Source: Bryobacteraceae bacterium
GTDB lineage: Bacteria > Acidobacteriota > Terriglobia > Bryobacterales > Bryobacteraceae
Direction: 5' to 3'
DNA: 64,000 nucleotides
Assembly: GCA_029975915.1 (NCBI GenBank)
Contig: JARKOC010000197.1
Coordinates: 1 to 64,000 of the forward strand
Shown piece by piece: positions 43,011 to 49,915 of the stretch. How positions within the stretch are numbered: the first letter of the stretch is position 1; each line of letters starts with the position of its first letter. The notes below the pieces were generated by a model. It was not told the DNA's origin and made no database searches. It worked only from the letters and a program-made list of their open reading frames with translations. Position numbers and translations under genes: made by a program.

Positions 43011-43736
43011 ATGGCTTTCGTGGCTGTCGAGAACATCAGCAAGACGTACAACGACCAGGGTTCCAGAATCGGGGTGCCCGTCCTGCGTGACGTCAGTGCG
43101 GAGATCGGCGAAGGGGAGTTCGTCTGTTTGATGGGGCCGTCTGGTTCCGGCAAGAGCACTCTCTTGACGATCCTCGGCGCAATGAACCATCCATCACAAG
43201 GGCGGCTCGTCATCGATGGAATAGACGTGTATGCCCTCTCCGATGAGCGGCGTGCGGATTTCCGCGCGCAGTACCTCGGATTCGTGTTTCAGCAGCACCA
43301 TCTGATGCCGTACTTGAATGCCATCGAAAACGTGATGCTTCCGCTGGCGACGCTTCCGCTGGCGGCCATCGAAAAGCGGCGGAGAGCACTCGAAGTGCTG
43401 GAAAAGGTCGGTCTCGCCAAGAAGTGGTCGCGCATGCCCAATCAGCTTTCCGGTGGAGAGCAAGGAAGGCTTGCCATCGCCCGAGCGCTGGCGAATGAGC
43501 CGCCTCTTGTTCTCGCCGACGAACCTACGGGAACTCTGGACACCAAAACCGGCGATGAGATCATGAAGGTCCTTCTGGATCTGAGTGCGCGAGGCCAGAC
43601 CATCTTCATGGTCACGCACAACCCTGCCAATGCCGCGCTGGCCCGCCGCGTCCTCTATCTTCGTGACGGAGAACTCGAACCAACGCCTGGCGTGGTGGAA
43701 GCACGGTCTGAGTACTGCCGTTCCGGACAAGGGTGA
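43011..43736 (+). CDS. ABC transporter ATP-binding protein, MacB/LolD type
   Basis: This 241-residue ATPase pairs with the permease just upstream. It has Walker A GPSGSGKST near 47, the Q-loop FVFQQHHLMP, the signature LSGGEQGRLAIARALA (Gly in place of the more common Gln or Arg after Q), Walker B LVLADEPTGTLD and the H-loop VTHNPANA. The sequence between Walker A and the Q-loop (LGAMNHPSQGRLVIDGIDVY) is that of the LolD/MacB group. GAGGGAGCAATCA lies before the ATG at 43011. A GTG at 42996 overlapping the permease stop is the alternative. It is the last gene of the operon that starts at 39076 and converges on merR. Confidence 0.9.
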   Translation: MAFVAVENISKTYNDQGSRIGVPVLRDVSAEIGEGEFVCLMGPSGSGKSTLLTILGAMNHPSQGRLVIDGIDVYALSDERRADFRAQYLGFVFQQHHLMPYLNAIENVMLPLATLPLAAIEKRRRALEVLEKVGLAKKWSRMPNQLSGGEQGRLAIARALANEPPLVLADEPTGTLDTKTGDEIMKVLLDLSARGQTIFMVTHNPANAALARRVLYLRDGELEPTPGVVEARSEYCRSGQG

Positions 43737-43887
43737 CCAATTCCAGTTGCTGTCGTGGGAAGCGATCAAGCCGCTAGGACAAGTTGGCGTTGAGCGCTGG
43801 ATCATAGCTCTCCGCATCTCCGCGTAAGCACGTTTCCGGCCTGATGGCCCGCTAGTCCGAAGTTCCTGACACGAGAGGATCTTCGGG

Positions 43888-44286
43888 CTAGTCTCGCACA
43901 AGTGTGTGGATGATCGGACAGCCCTGCGCGGGCTCCCCTGCGTCGCACTGCCGGATGAGAGACGCCAGAGATTTCCGCATCGCGCTCAGGTCCTTCAACT
44001 TTCGGTCAATCAACTCGATCCTGTGCGCGGCCAGGGCGCGAGTTTCCGCGCAGGCGCAAGAGTTTTCCAGCCGCAGCAGCCCGGAGATTTCCTCCAGTGT
44101 GAAACCGAGCGCCTGCGCGCGCTTGATAAAGCGGATGTGCTTGACCATTTCCGACGGGTACCGCCGGTAGCCGTCGAGGGGCTTCTTCGGCTCTTCGAGC
44201 AGGCCGCGCCTCTGGTAGTAGCGGACCGTCTCCACGTTTACGCCAGCCAGTCGCGCCATCCGCCCGATGGTCAGATCTCTAGTCAT
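43888..44286 (-). CDS. merR: Mercury-responsive transcriptional regulator MerR
   Basis: This 132-residue MerR-family protein has the winged helix at 1-70 (TIGRMARLAGVNVETVRYYQ, DGYRRY), a dimerisation helix (RIELIDRKLKDLSAMRKSL) and the metal-binding C-terminus. Cys79, Cys114 and Cys123 are spaced 35 and 9 residues apart, exactly as the three Hg(II) ligands of Tn501 MerR (82, 117, 126). An additional Cys77 is present. It is divergent from merT with the mer operator in the 75-base gap. It represses without mercury and untwists the promoter when Hg(II) is bound, as known for the family. Confidence 0.95.
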   Translation of the reverse strand: MTRDLTIGRMARLAGVNVETVRYYQRRGLLEEPKKPLDGYRRYPSEMVKHIRFIKRAQALGFTLEEISGLLRLENSCACAETRALAAHRIELIDRKLKDLSAMRKSLASLIRQCDAGEPAQGCPIIHTLVRD

Positions 44287-44297
44287 GAAGAATCCTC

Positions 44298-44329
44298 TTG
44301 ACTCCGTACCATAGTACGGAATTTAGACT
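44298..44329 (+). promoter_or_regulatory. mer operator/promoter
   Basis: TTGACT at 44298-44303 is the -35 box. TCCGTAC (44303-44309) and GTACGGA (44314-44320) form the MerR-binding dyad with a 4-base centre. The -10 box is TTAGAC or TAGACT at 44323-44329, giving the 19-20 base spacer typical of MerR-activated promoters. The dyad is identical in its arms to the Tn21/Tn501 operator. Confidence 0.93.
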
Positions 44330-44361
44330 GGAATTAGGAAGGCCAAAGAGGAAAGACGTAC

Positions 44362-44748
44362 ATGAGCAAATCGTTGACGGAAGGACAGCTAAGGGTGGCT
44401 TCCGCGCCGACAAGCAGCCGGACCGCCCTATTTCTCGGTGGCTTGGCGGCCATCCTCGCTTCTACCTGCTGCCTCGGACCCCTGGTCCTGGTGTTGCTGG
44501 GTACCAGCGGCGCGTGGATTGGCAACCTGACGGCGCTCGAACCATACCGCCCGCTCTTCATCGCCGCGGCGCTCATCGCCCTCACCTTCGCCTACCTGCG
44601 CATATTCCGGCGCGCGCACGTTTGCAGGCCGGGCGAGGTCTGCGCCGTCACGCAGGTTCAGACGACGTACAAGTTGATCTTCTGGGCGGTGGCGGCCCTG
44701 GTTGTGATCGCGCTGGCCTTCCCCCACGTCCTGCCGCTCTTCTATTAA
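44362..44748 (+). CDS. merT: Mercuric ion transporter MerT
   Basis: This 128-residue inner-membrane Hg(II) importer has three membrane helices. The first holds the vicinal pair Cys36-Cys37 (ILASTCCLGPLVLVLLG) that accepts Hg(II) from MerP. The second is PLFIAAALIALTFAYLRIF. A cytoplasmic loop follows with a further pair in HVCRPGEVCAV, as in MerT. The last helix is LIFWAVAALVVIALAFP. The N-terminal 18 residues are polar and somewhat longer than in Tn21 MerT. It is the first gene after the mer promoter, 20 bases before merP. Confidence 0.93.
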   Translation: MSKSLTEGQLRVASAPTSSRTALFLGGLAAILASTCCLGPLVLVLLGTSGAWIGNLTALEPYRPLFIAAALIALTFAYLRIFRRAHVCRPGEVCAVTQVQTTYKLIFWAVAALVVIALAFPHVLPLFY

Positions 44749-44768
44749 AAAGGAGACTCGACTCCGCT

Positions 44769-45068
44769 ATGCGCAGACTTGTTCGGATAATCGCCACCTT
44801 TCCGGCCGTGCTCCTCGCACTCGCCGTTTCCACCATGCCTGCTCTGGCCGCGATAAAGACCGTCACGCTTACCGTGTCGGGCATGACTTGCGCCGCCTGC
44901 CTCATCACCGTGAAAACAGCACTCACCAAAGTTCACGGCGTCGAGAAAGCCGAGGTCAGTTTCGAAAAGAAAAAAGCTGTCATCACCTACGACGACACGA
45001 AAACGAACGTCGATAAGCTGAAGGAGGCCACTAAGAATGCCGGATTTCCTTCGACCGAGGAGCGATAA
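44769..45068 (+). CDS. merP: Periplasmic mercury-binding protein MerP
   Basis: This 99-residue protein has a signal peptide (IIATFPAVLLALAVSTMPALA) and one heavy-metal-associated domain. The Hg(II) ligands are in SGMTCAACLIT (Cys41 and Cys44), and the fold continues with VHGVEKAEVSFEKKKAVITY and LKEATKNAGFPS, all close to classical MerP. The frame is open further upstream across merT, but the ATG at 44769 with GGAG before it gives the correct signal peptide. It captures periplasmic Hg(II) and hands it to MerT. Confidence 0.94.
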   Translation: MRRLVRIIATFPAVLLALAVSTMPALAAIKTVTLTVSGMTCAACLITVKTALTKVHGVEKAEVSFEKKKAVITYDDTKTNVDKLKEATKNAGFPSTEER

Positions 45069-45100
45069 GCCGAATAACCGACGATCCGGGAGTGTACGGT

Positions 45101-46567
45101 ATGGTGCATGAGTGCTGTATTGCTGAGAGTGCTCCGAAGAATGTCAATTCTCCGGTGAAGAACGACAGGCAACCCGATGTTCTCATCATCGGCGTCGGTT
45201 CGGCGGCGTTTGCCGCTGCCATCGCGGCAGCGGAGAGCGGCGCGCGAGTAGTGATGGTCGGAGAAGGCGTCATCGGCGGCACGTGCGTCAATATTGGCTG
45301 TATCCCCTCGAAGGCGCTGATCCGCGCCATGCAGGCGGTTCATGACGGCAAGATCGCGAACCGCTTTGACGGCGTGAACAGCGCTGCGGGCGTCTTTAAC
45401 TGGAAGGCCCTTGTACAGCAGAAACAGACCTTGGTCCAGGACCTCCGCAAGGCCAAATACGAAGACCTCCTTCCGCAGTATTCGAATGTTACCTACGTCA
45501 AGGGCTGGGCGCAGTTCACAGGTAAGAGCACAGAAGTGGAAGCTGCTGGGTGGCTGTATCACCCGAAGAAGGTGATTCTGGCGACCGGGTCTTCCCCTGC
45601 GTTGCCGCCCATTAATGGCATTCAAAGCGTGCCGTTGCTGGACAGCACCAAGGCGCTTGAGTTGGAGACGTTACCGCAGTCGCTTCTCGTCATCGGCGGC
45701 GGGATTATCGGATGCGAGTTGGGTCAGATGTTTGCGCGTGCCGGCGTCAGGGTCACGATCTGCTGCCGCAGGCGGCTTCTGCCCGCGGCTGAGCCCGAGG
45801 TCAGCGAAGCGCTGGCCGGGTACCTACGCCAAGAAGACATCACCATATGCCAGGGCCTTGGATACCAGAAGATCGGGAGGAGCGCCAACGGCATCGCGCT
45901 CACTTGTCACACGTCGGAAGGCGAGCGGGTTATCGAGGCCGACCAGGTTCTCGCTGCCACCGGCCGCAATCCGAATACCGGGAACCTTCATCTTGAAAAG
46001 GCTGGTATCGCCCTGAACCGCAAAGGCGGCGTTGGCGTCAACGCCTACATGCAAACCAGCCACCCGGACATTTATGCCGTGGGCGACGTGACCGGACAGG
46101 ACATGTTCGTGTATATGGCTGCCTACGGCGGAAAACTTGCGGCGCACAATGCCCTGAACGGCAATACGCACCGGTACAGCAATGATGCAATGCCATGGGT
46201 CGTCTTCACCGATCCCCAGATGGCTGCCGCCGGGTTGACCGAAGTTGAGGCAAAAGCCGAGGGCTATGATGTCATCACCAGCACCATCACGCTCGACTAC
46301 GTCCCACGCCACATCGCAGCCCGCGATACGCGCGGCCTGATAAAGCTCATCGCCGAACGGAAGACCGGCAAACTGCTGGGCGCAAGCATTCTCGCGCCCG
46401 AGGCCGGCGACAGCATCCAGACTATCGTCATGGCCCTGAAGGTAGAACTGTCAACCGAGAACCTTGCCGATACCATCTTCCCCTACCTCACCGCCGTCGA
46501 AGGGATCAAGCTCGCCGCGCAAGCCTTCAAGAAGGATGTCAAGAAACTTTCCTGCTGCGCGGGGTGA
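45101..46567 (+). CDS. merA: Mercuric reductase MerA
   Basis: This 488-residue FAD/NAD(P)H disulfide oxidoreductase reduces Hg(II) to volatile Hg(0) in the cytoplasm. The redox pair is Cys62/Cys67 in GGTCVNIGCIPSK. The C-terminal pair that delivers Hg(II) to the partner active site is Cys485-Cys486 in KKLSCCAG. The NAD-binding motif is VIGGGIIGCELGQ and the FAD motif is IIGVGSAAFAAAIAAAE. The N-terminal HMA domain (NmerA) found in many MerA proteins is absent. Only a short MVHECC segment precedes the core. GGGAG lies before the ATG at 45101. No merB follows, so resistance is to inorganic mercury. Confidence 0.95.
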   Translation: MVHECCIAESAPKNVNSPVKNDRQPDVLIIGVGSAAFAAAIAAAESGARVVMVGEGVIGGTCVNIGCIPSKALIRAMQAVHDGKIANRFDGVNSAAGVFNWKALVQQKQTLVQDLRKAKYEDLLPQYSNVTYVKGWAQFTGKSTEVEAAGWLYHPKKVILATGSSPALPPINGIQSVPLLDSTKALELETLPQSLLVIGGGIIGCELGQMFARAGVRVTICCRRRLLPAAEPEVSEALAGYLRQEDITICQGLGYQKIGRSANGIALTCHTSEGERVIEADQVLAATGRNPNTGNLHLEKAGIALNRKGGVGVNAYMQTSHPDIYAVGDVTGQDMFVYMAAYGGKLAAHNALNGNTHRYSNDAMPWVVFTDPQMAAAGLTEVEAKAEGYDVITSTITLDYVPRHIAARDTRGLIKLIAERKTGKLLGASILAPEAGDSIQTIVMALKVELSTENLADTIFPYLTAVEGIKLAAQAFKKDVKKLSCCAG

Positions 46568-46676
46568 CCGCCTGCCCGACCTGTCCCTCTTAACAAACCG
46601 CTCCGCCCTGACGCGGACATCTCGAACTCACCGAAATACGTCAGCGAGATTCCAAACGGCGGCAACGAGTCTCGAT

Positions 46677-47720
46677 TTAGTCCAGCGCTTTGACAATGAT
46701 CGTGCCGCTCCGCTCCCAGGCCAACGCCGCCCCTGCGCCAGGCAGAGCCACAATGCTCGGGAAGGCAGCATCATTGTCCAAAGTGGCAGCGTCCTTGTGA
46801 CCTGGCGCTTTCACCTTCAAGAGCTTACCCTCCGTCCAAGCGAGGATGGGCCCTCCCGGCATCGCTGCCACGACGGGTTGGCGGCCCGGACCGATGATCT
46901 GTTCTGGATGCGCACTCGTGGAAAGATAGACCTCTCCCTCGCGCCGCCAGATCGTGAGGGGCTTGCCGTCCGCGCCAACCTGAAGCGCTCCGCCATCCAT
47001 GGGACAGGCGTTCAACTTCCACGTGCCAGCGCCGAGCTTGGCCGCTGCGCCGAAAGTCTTGCCTCCATCATCGGAGCGGACCAGGTACATATCGCGATTC
47101 CCGTCAATCGAGTTCCGAAACATGACGAAGATCCGGCCCTGTGCATCGACGGCCGCCGTTGGATGGCAGCACTCGCACACCGATCCAGACGGAGATTCGT
47201 ACACAAGGGTATTCGGCGACCAGGTCGCGCCCCCGTTATTTGATGTCGAACCATACAACCGGGTGCCTTTCCCGCGCAGATCGAGCCATGAGGCGAACAG
47301 AATGCCCTTGCCGCCAGCACCCATGGTGTGGAGTCCCTCGCGCGCCGAGGACGAGACATCATTGATCGCCTTGCCGGCGGACCAAGTCTTCCCGCCGTCG
47401 ACAGAACGCCACGCGACGAGATCACCATCAGCGCCGCGGCCCTTCTCACCTACCACGGCTGAGATGACAATAGCCTCCGGCGTCATGGCGATCCTCGGTC
47501 CTCTTCTCATGCCGAGCGAGAGTTTGCCCTGAGAGGAGACGACCGCCGGCTTGCTCCAACTCCTGCCGGCATCTGTGGACCCAGCGAAGAAAACACTATT
47601 GCCGGCACCGTAGGTCAGCACCAGGCGGGTTCCATCGGTAGCCAGTTGCGGCTGGCGATTCGGCAGGTCGGCGGACTGTGGCGCAAACTGCGCCGAGAGG
47701 AGGAGAGTGAAGAGTAGCAT
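46677..47720 (-). CDS. Secreted BNR/sialidase-fold beta-propeller protein
   Basis: The protein has 347 residues. A short signal peptide (LLFTLLLSAQFA) is followed by a six-bladed propeller pattern with Asp-box motifs STDAGRSW, SVDGGKTW, SNNGGATW and SDDGGKTF. The sialidase catalytic Arg triad and Tyr/Glu pair are not evident, so enzyme activity as a sialidase is doubtful. An unusual segment SVCECCHPTAAVD, with three cysteines and a His on one loop, and a later NACPMDGG could bind a metal. I do not recognise a named family beyond the fold. It lies head-to-head with the Met-rich gene at 47934, with an AGACAC-N4-GTGTCT inverted repeat at 47753-47768 in front of it. Confidence 0.75.
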   Translation of the reverse strand: MLLFTLLLSAQFAPQSADLPNRQPQLATDGTRLVLTYGAGNSVFFAGSTDAGRSWSKPAVVSSQGKLSLGMRRGPRIAMTPEAIVISAVVGEKGRGADGDLVAWRSVDGGKTWSAGKAINDVSSSAREGLHTMGAGGKGILFASWLDLRGKGTRLYGSTSNNGGATWSPNTLVYESPSGSVCECCHPTAAVDAQGRIFVMFRNSIDGNRDMYLVRSDDGGKTFGAAAKLGAGTWKLNACPMDGGALQVGADGKPLTIWRREGEVYLSTSAHPEQIIGPGRQPVVAAMPGGPILAWTEGKLLKVKAPGHKDAATLDNDAAFPSIVALPGAGAALAWERSGTIIVKALD

Positions 47721-47791
47721 CGTGTACCCAGTGCGGCTGTTTCCTCCATTGTAGACACGTCGGTGTCTTGCGGTAGCCGCCGGAGCGGTGC

Positions 47792-47809
47792 GGGCACGCC
47801 GTTGTGCCC
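47792..47809. promoter_or_regulatory. Upstream activator palindrome, copy 1
   Basis: GGGCAC (47792-47797), spacer GCCGTT, GTGCCC (47804-47809), a perfect inverted repeat. It lies 62 bases before a consensus sigma-54 promoter and recurs at 51446-51463 and, with one mismatch, at 54731-54748. It is probably the binding site of the NtrC-type regulator encoded at 53335-54699. Confidence 0.75.
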
Positions 47810-47870
47810 TCTATGATCGGCAGGCAATCCATGGGGCGTCTCAAGTCATTGAATCTGCGTGGACTCCTGG

Positions 47871-47886
47871 TGGCACGATGCTTGCA
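47871..47886 (+). promoter_or_regulatory. Sigma-54 promoter of the Met-rich protein gene
   Basis: TGGCAC-GATGC-TTGCA is a perfect match to the sigma-54 -24/-12 consensus, with GG and GC ten bases apart. It lies 47 bases before the ATG at 47934, whose ribosome site is AGGAG. The activator palindrome at 47792-47809 is at a normal distance upstream. Confidence 0.88.
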
Positions 47887-47933
47887 CTACAAGAGCCGTG
47901 TCAGATCGAACTTCATTTTTAGGAGCTATTAAG

Positions 47934-48686
47934 ATGAACAGACTCTTTTCTCGCGCGGCGTTGCTTGCGCTGGCACTCCCGACCCTCACTTTCGCGCAGA
48001 TGGGCGGAGGAATGGGTAACGGTACCGGCGGCGGCATGATGGGGCCGGGCAACTCAGGAACCCCAGGGACAACGGGCATGAACTCAGGCCAAGGCATGGG
48101 CAGCGGAATGGGCATGAGCGGCGCCATGGGTTCTCGCGAAATGATGGACGGACCGACCGTCGGACCGGATGGCACGGTTTACGTCGTGCGTCTCGCTTCA
48201 ACGTCGACCACCAACCAGGGCATGATGAATCCCGGCACAGGCACTCCACAGTACGAACTGGTAGCGCTGAGCCCGGTGAGCGGGTCAGCAAATTGGAAGC
48301 TCGCCATCACGGGCACCATGATCTCAGAGCCGGTGTTGGGCAAGGACGGCAAGATCTTCATGACTGCCTCGGACTTCGTGATGAACGGCCAGACCCAGTC
48401 CGGCGGCGGGATGATGAACCCTGGGACAACGACGGCCTCGACCGGCAAGTCCCGATTGATCATCGTGACCGCGTACCCCACCACGGCGACGATTACCGCC
48501 ACGATCACGACTGATTCCAACGTTCTTTCAGCTCCGAAGATTGCCGATGATGCAGGCAGCTATGTGGTCTACGTGACGGGCTTCGAGATGGGAGTCGATG
48601 ACAAGGATTCGGTTGCCAGTGGCCAGAAGACGTTGTATGCCTTCACTCCCGCCGGCGCCACCAAATTCAGCGTCAAGTTGAACTGA
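47934..48686 (+). CDS. Secreted Met/Gly-rich protein with PQQ-like propeller sequence
   Basis: The protein has 250 residues with a signal peptide (RAALLALALPTLTFAQ). Residues about 22-70 are a low-complexity Met/Gly/Asn/Ser region (MGGGMGNGTGGGMMGPG, GMGSGMGMSGAMGS), and a further GGGMMNPGTT lies near 160. Met-rich stretches of this sort bind Cu(I) in CusF/PcoC/CueO-type proteins. The rest resembles a few blades of a PQQ-like propeller (TVGPDGTVYVVRLAS, YELVALSPVSGSANWKLAI, VLGKDGKIFMTASDF), ending in LYAFTPAGATKFSVKLN. No signature of enzyme activity is seen. Expression from a perfect sigma-54 promoter with the shared palindrome places it in one regulon with the multicopper oxidase and the FecR protein. 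Confidence 0.75.
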   Translation: MNRLFSRAALLALALPTLTFAQMGGGMGNGTGGGMMGPGNSGTPGTTGMNSGQGMGSGMGMSGAMGSREMMDGPTVGPDGTVYVVRLASTSTTNQGMMNPGTGTPQYELVALSPVSGSANWKLAITGTMISEPVLGKDGKIFMTASDFVMNGQTQSGGGMMNPGTTTASTGKSRLIIVTAYPTTATITATITTDSNVLSAPKIADDAGSYVVYVTGFEMGVDDKDSVASGQKTLYAFTPAGATKFSVKLN

Positions 48687-48731
48687 CCATGCGCCGACCT
48701 GTCGGCGTCGTACTAACCCTCCACCGTTCTC

Positions 48732-48756
48732 GAGGCGGGGCCGCCAACCCCGCCTC
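48732..48756 (+). terminator. GC-rich hairpin after the Met-rich gene
   Basis: GAGGCGGGG and CCCCGCCTC (9 bp) flank a 7-base loop, 46 bases after the stop at 48686. Only a weak T-rich stretch follows (TCGTGTCTTGTC). Probably a terminator. Confidence 0.6.
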
Positions 48757-48862
48757 CTCGTGTCTTGTCATGCGATCGTGGAATTCCCCTCTGCTGGCCA
48801 ATTCTGCACACTGGGTGCCCTAAACTCTCCAGATTCAGCCCCCAGATCGCCTTCCACACCTC

Positions 48863-48878
48863 TGGAGAGAGGATTGCA
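48863..48878 (+). promoter_or_regulatory. Possible sigma-54 promoter of the DUF302/DUF2318-like pair
   Basis: TGGAGA-GAGGA-TTGCA keeps GG-N10-GC and the full TTGCA block but has three mismatches in the first block. It lies 23 bases before the ATG at 48901. A lone GTGCCC half-site lies about 45 bases upstream. Weak on its own. The neighbourhood makes it worth noting. Confidence 0.35.
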
Positions 48879-48900
48879 TAGATGCATTCCGGGGACGTCA

Positions 48901-49383
48901 ATGAACCTCGAATGCACCCAAACCCTGGTCCTGGACCTGCCCTACGACCAAGCCCGGAAGCGCATCATAGCGGCGTTAAAGGAACACGGCCTTCAGGTGG
49001 CCTTCAACTTCGATGTGGCCGACGGCATCTTGCGATCATCTGGTGTCAGTTTGCCGAAGTCTTCCGTGCTCGGAGTCGGATGTCCATACCAGCTTCTGGA
49101 AGCACTTGTCGCGGATGGCTGCGCGGCGGTTTTCCTCCCGCTTCACGTGGTCCTCTCCGAGCACGGGCCGGAGTGCGAGGTGCGCCTTCTCGCGCCGCAA
49201 GTACTTCGGGCAGCGGGACTCACCCCAGCCGTTTCCATTCCCGCGCATCGCACGTTGAGGCGTATCCGCGAGGTCTTGATCTCAATCGGAGCTTGTTCGA
49301 CAAAGCGAGCCTATGAAGGTCGACCGGTGGTGGAGATCGAGGCAACTGAGGAGTCCTTTCAGGAAGAGGCCACCGGAGTATGA
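48901..49383 (+). CDS. DUF302-like protein
   Basis: This 160-residue soluble protein has no signal peptide. The opening LDLPYDQARKRIIAALKEHG, the central GCPYQLLEALVADG, and the strand CAAVFLPLHVVLSEHG follow the DUF302 pattern, though the family's common LPC cysteine is replaced by LPL. The C-terminal part (HRTLRRIREVLISIG and a 25-residue acidic tail) is longer than in the DUF302 protein at 10316-10705. The frame can be extended upstream to 48760 but without protein character. Its stop overlaps the start of the DUF2318-like gene by four bases (ATGA). The function of the family is unknown. Confidence 0.7.
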   Translation: MNLECTQTLVLDLPYDQARKRIIAALKEHGLQVAFNFDVADGILRSSGVSLPKSSVLGVGCPYQLLEALVADGCAAVFLPLHVVLSEHGPECEVRLLAPQVLRAAGLTPAVSIPAHRTLRRIREVLISIGACSTKRAYEGRPVVEIEATEESFQEEATGV

Positions 49384-49901
49384 AGCGCGGAAAAGAACGC
49401 CGTTTGACTCCGCAAGAGCGACGATCGTTGCTCCTGGTCACGACGTTTCTGCTGGCGGCTATCGGACTGGGCACGTGGTTGCATTTGAGCCAACACGAAA
49501 TCCTCCCGGCTAAGGAGTTCGCTGCTCGCGCTGGCCAGGACCTGCGTGTCCCATTGGCCGACCTCCGTTCCGACAAGGCGCGGTTGTATCGAGTTGAGGA
49601 CGAGAGAGGCGAACCGATTCGCGTTTTCGTGAAAGCGCGGGGCAATGATCGGCTTGTAGTTACGTTCGCTGCCTGCCGTCGTTGCAACAGGGCGGCCCGC
49701 CCAAGCCGCCTGTCCAACGGCGAACTCATCTGTGGTCATTGCGGCGAGCCGATGCCGCTTCTTGAAGAAGGCGCTACTCTCCCCGTCGAGAAGGATTGCA
49801 CGCCCGTGCCAGTCCCGTTTCGAATTGAGGGCGATTCCATCGTCGTTCGTGCGGCGGACATCGACGCGGGAAGGCCGCTGTTCGCGAGGAGGGCCGACTG
49901 A
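49380..49901 (+). CDS. Membrane-anchored DUF2318-like protein
   Basis: The protein has 173 residues. One anchor helix (LLLVTTFLLAAIGLGTWLHL) is followed by a domain that follows DUF2318 step by step: LRVPLADLRSDKARLYRVED, VTFAACRRCNRAARPSRLSN, ELICGHCGEPMPLLEEG, and KDCTPVPVPFRIEGDSIV, where the family has GGCNPxP. The two CxxC pairs and the Cys before the PxP step are kept, so metal or cluster binding is possible. It lies between the DUF302-like gene (overlapping) and the convergent multicopper oxidase gene, 14 bases from its end. A copper or iron link is inferred from the company it keeps. Confidence 0.75.
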   Translation: MKRGKERRLTPQERRSLLLVTTFLLAAIGLGTWLHLSQHEILPAKEFAARAGQDLRVPLADLRSDKARLYRVEDERGEPIRVFVKARGNDRLVVTFAACRRCNRAARPSRLSNGELICGHCGEPMPLLEEGATLPVEKDCTPVPVPFRIEGDSIVVRAADIDAGRPLFARRAD

Positions 49902-49915
49902 GCAGACCGAAAAGA

